Source of the DNA: Epiperipatus broadwayi
Taxonomy: Eukaryota; Onychophora; Udeonychophora; Euonychophora; Peripatidae
Reading direction: 5' to 3'
DNA length: 64,000 nt
NCBI GenBank assembly: GCA_028023455.1
Contig: JAQFVV010000231.1
Coordinates: 62,001-126,000, forward strand
Shown: in pieces, positions 55,000-63,700 of the stretch
How positions within the stretch are numbered: the stretch's first letter is position 1
Layout of the letters: every line of letters begins with the position of its first letter
Position numbers and translations under genes: made by a program
Notes under the pieces: generated by a model
Told to the model about the DNA's origin: nothing
What the model saw: the letters and a program-made list of their open reading frames with translations, nothing else
Database searches by the model: none

Positions 55000-55115
55000 A
55001 ACGGCTTTATTGCTCAGGAATTCATAAGAAGTTTGAATGCTGGAAATTCCAGAATAGGAATCCATCCAAAGACCTTAGATCCAGAGTCTAATATTCTACC
55101 CCTATACTAAATCTT
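55000..55115 (-). repeat. SINE-1, minus strand
   Basis: ACGGCTTTATTGCTCAGGAA, TTCATAAGAAGTTTGAATGC, CAGAATAGGAATCCATCC and GAGTCTAATATTCTACCCC in order; all expected blocks present. Confidence 0.8.
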
Positions 55116-55905
55116 AATGCTCAAATCTAATCTTGTCAGAAGAATTCTTAAACTATTATGATTAGCTATTTGCAGTCACACCAAACCCATATTCCAGAAA
55201 ATAGGATCAAGGAAATACAATTAAAAATTTTGTCATTATAATCCCTAATCCAGGATGAAGTATAGATATCTGTTTTTCCATCCAAACTGTAGGTAGAATT
55301 TTTAAGTTTAATTTTCCAATTCCTCATTTGTTATTACTTCTATCAGTTCTTATAATTTTGGAGATTCTTCTACGTTTGTATTTAAAAAAAAGAGGTCCAA
55401 AACTCAGGTATGTTTATTTTAAGAACATCTTCAAATCATATGTCAGATTGGAGAACCTTCAAGTTCTGACAATGGGTAAGCACATCTTCACTTTTTTCTA
55501 TTCTGATAAATTTGGAATCTAGCTGAATTCCACTTATTGTAGTTTTGTTTATATAGAATATTTTTTAGCCACAAATATAGAAATCATGTTTTTTTTTTGA
55601 TTAAATGCAACTTATTATCTTGGACCTGAATATGCATTTAATTAAATTTATTAAATATGTCTGTCAAATAAGCTGTTATTGTTAAAATGAATCGAGCTAT
55701 CTTTTGTTTTCTAGAAACTCTGGTATTGAGTTTATAAAAAACGATCCAAACATTCACTCTTTTGATAGCCAATGAGCTTCTGCATAAATAGTGTGATTAA
55801 ATTCTCCAATCATTTTCTATACGAAGTTGTTCATATAATCGGTCATTCAATGAACTGCCTCTGATTTTGTTGATTTCTTTATTGGATATAATATAAAGAT
55901 CTATA
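55116..55905. other. Unassigned; possible very degraded LINE endonuclease on the minus strand
   Basis: Near 55780-55830 the minus strand reads MIGEFNHTIYAEAHWLSKE, loosely like a GDFN endonuclease box, but nothing around it supports this. The 64-codon frame at 55328-55522 has no recognised domain. Confidence 0.2.
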
Positions 55906-55906
55906 C

Positions 55907-56032
55907 CCTGTGTGGTTTAGTGCAGTGGATGTATCAGGCTCACAAATGTGGGGTCGTAGGTTCGATTCTGGGTTTGGACCTTCTGATGCTCAAACTTCCT
56001 ATAAACTCTCGAGCGATAAGGCCATTAAAATA
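55907..56032 (+). repeat. SINE-1, best preserved copy
   Basis: CCCTGTGTGGTTTAGTGCAG (head, A box around TTTAGTGCAGTGG), GTCGTAGGTTCGATTCTGGG (clear B box GGTTCGATTC), CTCAAACTTCCTATAAACTC and tail GCGATAAGGCCATTAAAA. Confidence 0.85.
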
Positions 56033-56415
56033 TATTTTGATATATGATCTATGCCAGGGTTCATTCAGATTTATGACAATAAAACGTTGATGATGTGAAT
56101 AACATAGTATACAGCAAATATACTTAGAAACACTTTTTTAAACATGCAAGAAAATCTGTGTTGAGTTTTATCATTGCTGGAACACTGTCAGTAGCAACTG
56201 AAAGATATTACTCAGGGACAATTTCTTTTTAAAAAAACTTTTCTAATGTATGAGTATATGATTCTCTCATAGAATCACTACAAATTTTACACAAACAATA
56301 ATTGCTAGGAATTCTTTTTTTCCTTTTATGAAATACATGTATGTTATGACTAAGACTTTATTACATGGAAACTTAAGTCATTGAACTACATAGAGAGTCA
56401 GAATTCATTTAACCA
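56033..56415. other. AT-rich stretch without recognised features
   Basis: Nothing supported. Confidence 0.35.
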
Positions 56416-56649
56416 CTAAATATCACATGATCACCATTCTTTATGCTTATACAAGCTGTTGAACACAGAGGCTAAACTCTCCATACAGCAGTGCTCCTCA
56501 CTGATGAAGGCCACAAGCTAGAAACTAGTCAGGGGATATTGAATGAGTAGGCACTAGATAGGGATTTTATGCACAAACCTTCTTGCATCCATTGATTACT
56601 CTGGTTTGCACTGAGTGGTGTTAGTGTATGGATAGTTTAGCCTCTGTGT
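56416..56649 (+). repeat. Family E element, short fold-back with hammerhead
   Basis: Left flank TATCACATGATCACCATTCT, inverted arm 56463-56496 (ACACAGAGGCTAAACTCTCC), hammerhead core, GATATTGAATGAGTAGGCAC, ATCCATTGATTACTCTGG, right arm ending GGATAGTTTAGCCTCTGTGT at 56649. The compact layout shows the canonical order of E. Confidence 0.9.
56495..56536 (+). ncRNA. Hammerhead ribozyme candidate (family E, short element)
   Basis: TCCTCA, CTGATGA (56501-56507), AGGCCACAAGCTA, GAAA (56521-56524), CTAGT, C, AGGGGA. The core and the GUC triplet are complete. The base pair next to the cleavage site is A-A instead of A-U, which should weaken it. Confidence 0.6.
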
Positions 56650-57825
56650 AGAGTACATATGAATACTCACATAGCAAATCTTCTACATCTTGACCCATTT
56701 TATCAATTCTTCTTGCACTGTATTATTGGTCAAAATTTTTTCTTGATGATATAAGATGCTGGCTTCTATAGCATAGTGCATATTATCTTACTTATAGCAA
56801 GTAGAATTAGTTCTTGACCAATACTATGAAGTTTTCATTATTTAATTATTAGTAACAAAATGTGAATGAGTAATACAATTCATCACCCCTTGTTGGAGTG
56901 CTGTTGAAAAGAGTTTTACCAATGTCTACTCTCTTAAAAATTTCTTCAAGTGCTTGCAAATAAGATAAATATCTTTCTTATCAACATGAATTTTTGTCAA
57001 CTATTCTCATAATGTTGATGGCTTTGTAGCTTCAAGTAATAAAATGTTTTGGGAAATCAGGCACACTGCTAATATATTGATTGCAGGCAACTGAATAAAG
57101 CCGTAATTCACATATTCAACACTATAACGTCTAATTTATTTCTTAAGATCAGCCATAATATTACCTGTAAAAGACTAAAATTTATTTATCACAATAGAGT
57201 TATAAAATTATGAAGAGATATAACAGTTTATGTATTTGAAATATTGCAGTTTTATCTTGCTGGAACCAAATTTTTTTCCAATGATTGTACTATTAGAATA
57301 GTAATCAAAATTACCCCAAATTCACAACTCAACCAGACTAGTCAAAAATTAAACTCTAAAATACTACCAAGATTTCTAAAGTGTAAAAATTTACAAAATA
57401 ACAATATATTATTTTATATAGTTATTTTGTTGTTCTTTATACTCCAGAAATCTGCTTGTAGCAGTGAAACCATTGGTAGTGTTTTAGAATTTATTTTCTT
57501 TGCTAGTCTAATTGAGATGTGAATTTGGAGCAATTTTGATTATTTAATGACTAGTTTAGCTTTATGACTTTAATGTTTATTAAAATAGTGTACTTGACAT
57601 CAGAATACTAGTGAAACTAATAAAACTTTTATTCTTTATTGAATTTTAGATATATGTATTTGTTATTATAATAAATAATAAAAACAATATACAACAGTTA
57701 CACACTACACACACACACAGATATATATATATATATTACTAATTATTACACATAAAAAGCATTATTGGCATATTGTTTTATTCCCATTTTGAATGTTAAG
57801 CATTTACTTTAAAGTTAACGTGATG
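56650..57825. other. AT-rich stretch without recognised features
   Basis: The 92-codon open stretch 57244-57522 has no recognisable domain. Short (AC)n and (AT)n at 57708-57736. Confidence 0.4.
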
Positions 57826-57829
57826 TGAT

Positions 57830-58520
57830 GTATTGTGACTTCTCCTTAAACGAAGTCAAGAATATCACATCAATTATGCCCAGATAAACATGTTAGCCAC
57901 TTTATTTTCCATTCCCCACTCTACATTTTCCCATATTCTGCTCCATCCCATTTCCACAACATAATCTTTGTCAACTCTATAACCTTTATATCTAAATCCC
58001 TTTTATCTTTTCCCAAACCCAGCATAGAAACCAATAATTCACTTTCTGTATAATCACTTTTTTCATATTTATTCTTCCATAACTTCATTATATGTACCCT
58101 TTCCGTTTTCAAGCATTTACATTCAATTAACAAATGCCTAATATTTTCTATTCTTCCTTCCTTACATAATTTACAAAATAAATCACCCATATTTTTTCAT
58201 TTACATGTATATTCTCTTGTAGCTAAAGATCCCGTTCAAGCCTTAAACAATAAACTACTTTCCTTACTATTATCATATATTAACTCGCACCTAATATTCT
58301 GTTTATTTCTATATATATTTAAACTCTTTTTACTCTCCATACTATTTCTCCATCTCTCTAACTCTCTATTCTTTATTAATAAATTTATTCTTTTATCCCA
58401 TTCATTACTACTATAACACTCAACAATTCACTTAACATAATCATCCCGTATTTTGTACAAATATACTGATATAAATTCTTTATCCAAATCTTTTGCATAC
58501 CGCATTACCTTTCTCACCCA
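57830..58520 (-). pseudogene. LINE-A copy 3: C-terminal region and 3' UTR
   Basis: Best preserved LINE-A knuckle. Minus-strand 57921-58190 encodes GDLFCKLCKEGRIENIRHLL then IECKCLKTERVHIMKLW. It has C-x2-C-x9-H-x4-C complete, and ends LTKIMLWKWDGAEYGKM. Upstream (58190-58520) reads RNKQNIRCELIYDN and INLLIKNRELERWRN-like blocks with stops. The copy ends at 58520 where a long-TIR MITE begins; copy 1 stops at nearly the same point in its alignment. Confidence 0.8.
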
Positions 58521-58799
58521 ATTGTTGCAGATAGAATACCATCTAGTGTTCTATAATGGAAATAAAATAACAACACATCAGTAAAATAGAATAAAACCTT
58601 CATATAGAAATTCAATATAATTTCAAAGAAATTGATTGTATAACATAACAATATACAGAATAAATAATATATACATTAAGCAACTTTATATATACTATTT
58701 GATCTCTATATGAAGGTTTTATTCTATTTTACTGATATTTATTTTGTTTTTATTTTATTTCCATTATAAAACACTAGATGGTGTTCCATCTGCAATAAT
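58521..58799. repeat. MITE with about 90-bp terminal inverted repeats
   Basis: Left arm ATTGTTGCAGATAGAATACC...CTTCATATAGA (58521-58613) and right arm TCTATATGAAG...GGTGTTCCATCTGCAATAAT (58705-58799) are reverse complements with few changes. The interior is about 90 bp of AT-rich sequence. No transposase. 279 bp in total. Confidence 0.9.
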
Positions 58800-59289
58800 T
58801 GATTAATATTAAAATAGATGCTTAATGTTTGAAAAGAGCACAAAATCATGTGCTGAAAAAGGCTTTTTATGTGTAATTATTATTAATATATTTATACAGT
58901 TGTCTTAAATGATTTTTATTATTTATATGAAAGAACAGTATAATGGATTTCATTAATTTCCATTTTTGATGGTATTTGTTATTATTAAAATGTCACATAT
59001 CAAACTAAATTTATTAAGAAATAATTAATTTTTAAAAAATGCACAGATATGCATTTAAAAATCAATTAATAATTTTAATTTAGTTGTCTTATTTAAATAG
59101 TGTTTCCTTATTTACACATATTTTATTTGCTAATTAACACATGTGATTTAAGGCATTAAATAAATGCCACTTGTTAATATTTCTTTTGCGATTTTACTCT
59201 CCTGTTATATTGTAATAAAAAATAAGACAAATATATTAACTATACACTAAGTAGTATTGTACTGACCCAAGTCTGGTATAATTTTATTA
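58800..59289. other. AT-rich stretch without recognised features
   Basis: Nothing supported. Confidence 0.4.
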
Positions 59290-59420
59290 TTAGTAAGTAT
59301 TAAAAGACATAAAAACATATGATCTAGTGTCCTAGCTTTTTACTGAAGAGAGCCATAGCTCGAAGTCAGTCTGGGGATGGGAACAATCCTAGATAAAGAT
59401 GATTTGAATGCCTTCTCTTG
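59290..59420 (+). repeat. Family E relic with hammerhead-like core
   Basis: GATCTAGTGTCCTAGC, then the core at 59337-59377, TCTGGGGATGGGAACAATCC, and TTTGAATGCCTTCTCTTGTA. Diverged, no arms. Confidence 0.5.
59337..59377 (+). ncRNA. Hammerhead-like core, family E relic with strong stem II
   Basis: CTGAAGA (59343-59349), perfect 4-bp hairpin GAGC-CATA-GCTC, GAAG (59362-59365), TCAGTC, TGGGGA. CUGAAGA fits CUGANGA. The last A of GAAA is G, leaving a possible G-U pair. Stem I is weak (TTTTTA against TGGGGA). Confidence 0.45.
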
Positions 59421-59867
59421 TAGTAGCATTTATCATAGAAAAATAAAATAAAAAAAAGCTTGTTTAGAGCTTACTAGCACACTCTTAATTTCACATATTT
59501 GTAAATACAAGCTATATATAAGTCATGTGACATCTGACTTTCTTTAAGCACTACTCAGTATTGCTATGAATATGAGGCAACCTGCCTCGAAAGCACTAAG
59601 AATTTAATATTTGTGCATTCGTTATAGCTTCTCTTTCAAGCGCTACACACACTTTTTATTTTATTTATTATATTAATATATAAAATATGTAAAATAATCA
59701 TCTATAAATAGTTGTTTTACTGAATCTACAATATATATAATTTGCTTATGATTCATTAAAAATGGAAGATATCAAATACAAATTAAAAATTTTTAAATAC
59801 TATCTTCTTTACAAACTATTATCAACTTATCCTTCTTTATGCATTGAAAAATTGCAAAAAATTAAAT

Positions 59868-60370
59868 GAATACGCCTTTCTTACTACTGTCACAATGCTT
59901 ACTTTATTCAAATTAATCAACCTTACAGTTTCAATTGGCTAGAAATCTTCTTCAGAATTAACTGGGAGATCATGGGTATTGATATTAGTTAGCTCTGAAG
60001 AATACTGTTATTCAGTCAAAATTGTATGGTTGATTAATTTTAATAAAATAAGCATTGTAACAGTAATAAGAAAGGTGGATTTTTATATATGATTACAATT
60101 ATTTTTTATTTCATATATTTTATAGCTCTGAAGAAGGTTGCTGTTCAGTTGAAACTGTATGGTTGATTAAATTTAATAAGCATTGTAATAGTAACAAGAA
60201 AGATGGATCTATTTAATTTTTTATAGTTTTATCAATATGAAGAAGGTAGAATATATTGGATAATTGAAATAATAAGAGAACAGCTGAAAAAACTGGGTAA
60301 TAAAGAGGAGGTGATATTGATATTAGTCAGCTCTGAAGAACACTGCTAGTCAATCAAACTATACAACTTA

Positions 60371-60380
<10 letters not shown>
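59868..60380. repeat. Hammerhead-like repeat, four copies (one minus, three plus)
   Basis: A roughly 95-bp repeat: minus copy 59868-59960, plus copies 59990-60080, 60122-60210 and 60325-60375. Consensus order: CTGAAGA, about 16 nt, GAAACTGTATGGTTGATTAA, AATAAGCATTGTAA, CAGTAATAAGAAAGG. CTGAAGA plus GAAAC resembles a hammerhead core, but stem II is weak and no stem I was found. GAAAC is altered in two copies. Confidence 0.65.

Positions 60381-60402
<22 letters not shown>
60370..60402. repeat. (AT)n(GT)n microsatellite
   Basis: ATATATATATATATATATAT-type run followed by GTGTGTGTGTGTGTG. Confidence 0.9.
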
Positions 60403-60404
<2 letters not shown>

Positions 60405-60492
60405 AAGGGTTAAACAAATGATATAAAATGTTTATATTAAGTAATTTTAAGATTTGTTAGCTTATTTTATCAAGTTAAGACATCTATGTCTA

Positions 60493-60865
60493 CCCTGTGT
60501 GGTTAGGCACAGTTTGTAGAACTTATGACTTAAGATTGGGAAGTCCCAGAATTAATTCTGGCTCTCATAGATCTGGTATTCAAACTTCTTATAAAATCCC
60601 CAGTAATAAATCCATATACCTTTTGCCTTGGGCAGTTGGGCACAGGTGATAGAGCATCCAACAGGATAGGGAGGACCCAAAATCATTTCTGGTGTGCTCA
60701 AACTTCTTATGAACACTCAAGCAATAAAACAATATGTTTTCCTTGCCCTGAACAGTTTGGACTAGTTAATAGAGGATCCAACTTGGGATCAAAGGATCCC
60801 AGAATCAATTCTGGTACTCAATCTAATGAACTTCTGAGCAATAAAGCCGTATGCGTTTTTTTTTT
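60493..60865 (+). repeat. SINE-1 head-to-tail trimer
   Basis: Three successive copies at about 60493-60617, 60622-60740 and 60745-60865. Each has a head (CCTGTGTGGTTAGGCACAGT; CCTTGGGCAGTTGGGCACAG; CCCTGAACAGTTTGGACTAG), a GGGAAGTCCCAGAATTAAT-type middle, and an AACTTCTTATGAAC plus AATAAA tail. The open stretch 60636-60887 is a by-product. Confidence 0.85.
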
Positions 60866-60996
60866 ATCTATTGCCCAGAAGTTCTGAGGTCATTATAATC
60901 ATTCTTTGGAGCATTTTTTTAAACTGCATTTTTTAATTTTAAAACATTCCTTATTACTTTCCTGAAGATTTGTGATGATGGTATTTCACGTTTGAT

Positions 60997-61245
60997 AACA
61001 TGTTGGACAATTTCCATCAGCTGCAGTTAAATGTGTAGAAAGTTTTAAACTCACACAAACAACTGTTAGTAATAACACATGAAGACAATACAGATTAGTA
61101 GATCACCCAATGTTTTGGGTGGCACTATTCTCTGTTCTTCTTCAGGTGTTACTGGCCTGACGAGTGACAACGCTAGCATAGAAATCGAACTCACACCTTT
61201 AGAGTCTTGAATATCAAATTTTAATGCAATACTATTAGTCACAGA
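60997..61245 (-). repeat. Repeat family G, minus strand
   Basis: TTGGACAATTTCCATCAGCT, TCTTCTTCAGGTGTTACTGG, CATAGAAATCGAACTCACAC (B-box complement GATTTCTATG side) and CTTGAATATCAAATTTTAAT in the same order as 32022-32285. Confidence 0.75.
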
Positions 61246-61289
61246 GTTATTGTGTATTATTACTTATACTGTAAATAAATAAAAAAAAA

Positions 61290-61385
61290 GTTGTCAAGTG
61301 TAGATGGCTTAGCGGTTAGCATAGCCACCTTCCAAGCAGCTGGCCCGGGTTCGCTTCCCGGTCAATGCTTTGACATATATGTATA
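61290..61385 (+). repeat. SINE-2, copy closest to its tRNA-Gly parent
   Basis: The 72-nt head 61298-61369 follows eukaryotic tRNA-Gly(UCC) along its length. A box TGGCTTAGCGGTTAGCATAG, anticodon arm CCACCTTCCAAGCAGCTGG with TCC in the anticodon position, B box GGGTTCGCTTCCCGG forming a 5-bp T stem. The acceptor stem pairs poorly (GTGTAGA against TCAATGC), and TTTGACATATATG, shared with other SINE-2 copies, follows at once. I therefore call it a SINE head rather than a functional tRNA gene. Confidence 0.8.
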
Positions 61386-61432
61386 TGAAAAGTTTATCGA
61401 TCGGAAGTTTATTAAAAAATTCGAGCATTGGA

Positions 61433-61520
61433 AAGGTCAGTTGGGCTGTTAATTTATGGATCTTGGAGTCCAGAGATTGTATCTCTGCCACTGCACTAAT
61501 CCACGCAGGACACCTCTCCC
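61433..61520 (-). repeat. SINE-1 head, minus strand
   Basis: GATCTTGGAGTCCAGAGATT, CTGCCACTGCACTAATCCAC and GCAGGAC are the complement of the SINE-1 head. The tail is missing. Confidence 0.6.
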
Positions 61521-62110
61521 CCTAATATTTCAAATATAGATACGTCTACGTCAAATAATTGAAATCGTTATATCCTGTAAAATACACATTACTCGATAAC
61601 TCACATTATTATTAATAAAAGTATTCCATTAAAATAATGAACAATAATAAAAAGTCGATGTTGTATTAATCACACGCAAGTGAATTTAATTATGTATACA
61701 AATATATATATATATGTTATTAAATTATACTACTTTGTAATTAAATTACGTTCCAACTTTATTTTTTTAATTCAATTTCTAATTACTCTTGAGTATCTCT
61801 ATTATCTTCTTTTCTGACTCAATAAATAAGTTCTCTAGAATTTTAGCATCCTTTTCATTATTTATAAATTGTAATACATCAGTTTGTTAACGAAAATATT
61901 TTTTATGTTGGCATAAAAAAAATTTGCGATACTAATATTTTATATTTTCGATTTTTTTATAAACAACAAAAAAATAAAAATAGAAAATAATATAGTCATC
62001 TCCTACTTATATGAATCTTCTATAAAAATTGTAATTCCAAAGATAACAAAAGACGTTCAAAGCTAGGAACATGTATATCATTACTTAACACTGTCAATTA
62101 GAAGATAGGA
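61521..62110. other. AT-rich stretch without recognised features
   Basis: Nothing supported. Confidence 0.4.
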
Positions 62111-62114
62111 GTCT

Positions 62115-62485
62115 CGAAAACCATGGATCTATGTATTAATATCTAGTACAGCTAATAAGAAGATAGAAGCTTTTAATACTATTTTGAAGCCCTAGGACTC
62201 TCTAAAATCATGGACCTATGTATTAATATTTAATACAGCTAATGAGAAGATAGGAGCTTCTAATACTATTTTGAAGCCCTAGGAGTCTCTAAAATCATGG
62301 ACCTATGTATTATTATTTAGTACAGCTAATGAGAAGAGCTTCTAATACTATTTTGAAGCCCTAGGAGTTTCTAAAATCATGGACCTATGTATTAATATTT
62401 AGTACAGCTAATGAGAAGATAGGAGTTTCTAATACTATTTTGAAGCCCTAGGAGTCTCTAAAATCATAGCTAATGAAAAGACAGG
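62115..62485. repeat. 87-bp satellite, about 4.3 copies
   Basis: The unit contains TTTTGAAGCCCTAGGAGTCT, CTAAAATCATGGACCTATGT, ATTAATATTTAGTACAGCTA and ATGAGAAGATAGGAGCTTCT. Anchors (AAAATCA) at 62204, 62291, 62373 and 62460; the third interval is short by 5 bp. Homogeneous, so young. Confidence 0.95.
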
Positions 62486-62509
62486 GGCTTCCAACACTAT
62501 TTCTTTCCA

Positions 62510-62612
62510 TATGTCATAGCATTTGCTGGGAGGCGAACCTGCAACTGTCTGTAACAAAGTGCTTGCTTATAAGGTGGCTGTGCTGACCTCTCGGCTAACA
62601 ATGCTTGACGAC
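62510..62612 (-). repeat. SINE-2, minus strand
   Basis: ATGTCATAGCATTTGCTGGG, AGGCGAACCTGCAAC (B-box complement), GTGCTTGCTTATAAGGTGGC (anticodon arm) and TGACCTCTCGGCTAACAATG (A-box complement). Confidence 0.8.
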
Positions 62613-62944
62613 TTCTTTATCACCTATGCTGAACTTAAACCATATTCTTTTATTCGCATTCTTAAAATATATGTAGAGTTCAAATTCAAAACATAAAAAG
62701 GTTTCAATCCCATAATCTTTGGACACATTATTTAACAGATATTGACTCATACCAGGTGCACATTTAAACACATAAATGCTGAGAACACATCAAACAGAAA
62801 TATATATTTTGAGATTTTTCTTATAACGGATTGTTTATTATTAATATCTTTTTTTGTATATCCACTATCTTTGCAAAAACTGCTTGAATGCTTTTGATGT
62901 TCTCTACTAATGATAGGTATGATTTGATCAAAACGTTTTTGCAA

Positions 62945-63050
62945 CATTGTTAGCCGAGAGGTCATCGCAGCAGCCTTGCAAGCAAGTAGTTGGTTGCAGA
63001 CGGTTGTGGGGTCGCGTCCCGGCTGATGCTATGACATATGAGAAAAAACT
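62945..63050 (+). repeat. SINE-2, plus strand
   Basis: GTTAGCCGAGAGGTCATCGC, CAGCCTTGCAAGCAAGTAGT, GTGGGGTCGCGTCCCGGC (B box altered) and TGATGCTATGACATATGAGA. Inverted relative to 62510-62612, about 330 bp apart. Confidence 0.8.
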
Positions 63051-63089
63051 ATTTATATAGGTAATACAAATATAAATAAATATCAAGAT

Positions 63090-63393
63090 TAACACTTCAA
63101 CATTGGTTTATTAAATAAATGAAATACTCTCAACCCAAAGCACAAGACAAAACTTTTTTAGAGAAAAGAATGGTCCATCTTCTCTCCTTAATCTGTAACA
63201 CTTTGGAAAGAAAACATGAATATTTTAAATCATTTGCATTACTTTTAAAGCTATATTTTAAATTGTCATATTATTTTAATTGACATTTGGGGTAAAGAGA
63301 AAAGAAGGATCGTTCTTTTCTCTAAAAAAGTTTTGTTTTGTGCTTTGGTTTGAGAGTATCTCATTTATTTAATAAACCAGTGTTTGAGTGTTA
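63090..63393. repeat. Fold-back element, arms about 100 bp
   Basis: Left TAACACTTCAACATTGGTTT and AACTTTTTTAGAGAAAAGAA; right TTCTTTTCTCTAAAAAAGTT and AACCAGTGTTTGAGTGTTA. The arms are near-perfect reverse complements around a roughly 100-bp AT-rich centre. No frame. Confidence 0.9.
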
Positions 63394-63579
63394 ATGGAGC
63401 TATACTATATAATATTAATTGTGGGATTGTTTATATTTTTATATATAAATAGTGACATCTTTTACCTATAAACATTTTGTAGAACATTAGGCTTCTATAC
63501 TTAATTTTACAAGATAAAACTGATATAACTTTACTTAATTGACTATGTCTAAAAACCAGATAAGATTTTATTCTACACT

Positions 63580-63700
63580 AGAGACATCTACTGTAATTTT
63601 CTGTAATCATTAGACAACAGATAATAGCCTCACTCCAGATCAGTTTCTGTCTTTCAGATTCATCAGTTGAGGACTATGCTCTTACGTCTCTAATAACTAT
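63580..63700 (-). repeat. Family E relic with CTGATGA core
   Basis: Minus strand: GTCCTCAA, CTGATGA (63660-63666), ATCTGAAAGACA, GAAAC (63643-63647), TGATC, TGGAGTGAGG. The order of family E is kept but stem I and stem III are degraded. The flanking phrase CTAGAGACATCTACTG recalls the E 3' arm. Confidence 0.5.

Noticed and set aside
55780-55830. LINE endonuclease GDFN box on the minus strand
   Set aside because: Only IGEFN with no other endonuclease motif; too weak to call as a feature of its own.
57244-57522. 92-codon ORF with a hydrophobic segment
   Set aside because: Hydrophobicity follows from T-rich DNA; no known domain.
60636-60887. 83-codon ORF
   Set aside because: Lies across two SINE-1 monomers.
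61298-61369. Functional tRNA-Gly gene
   Set aside because: The acceptor stem has at least one mismatch and several wobble pairs, and the SINE-2 3' phrase follows directly. Called as a SINE head.
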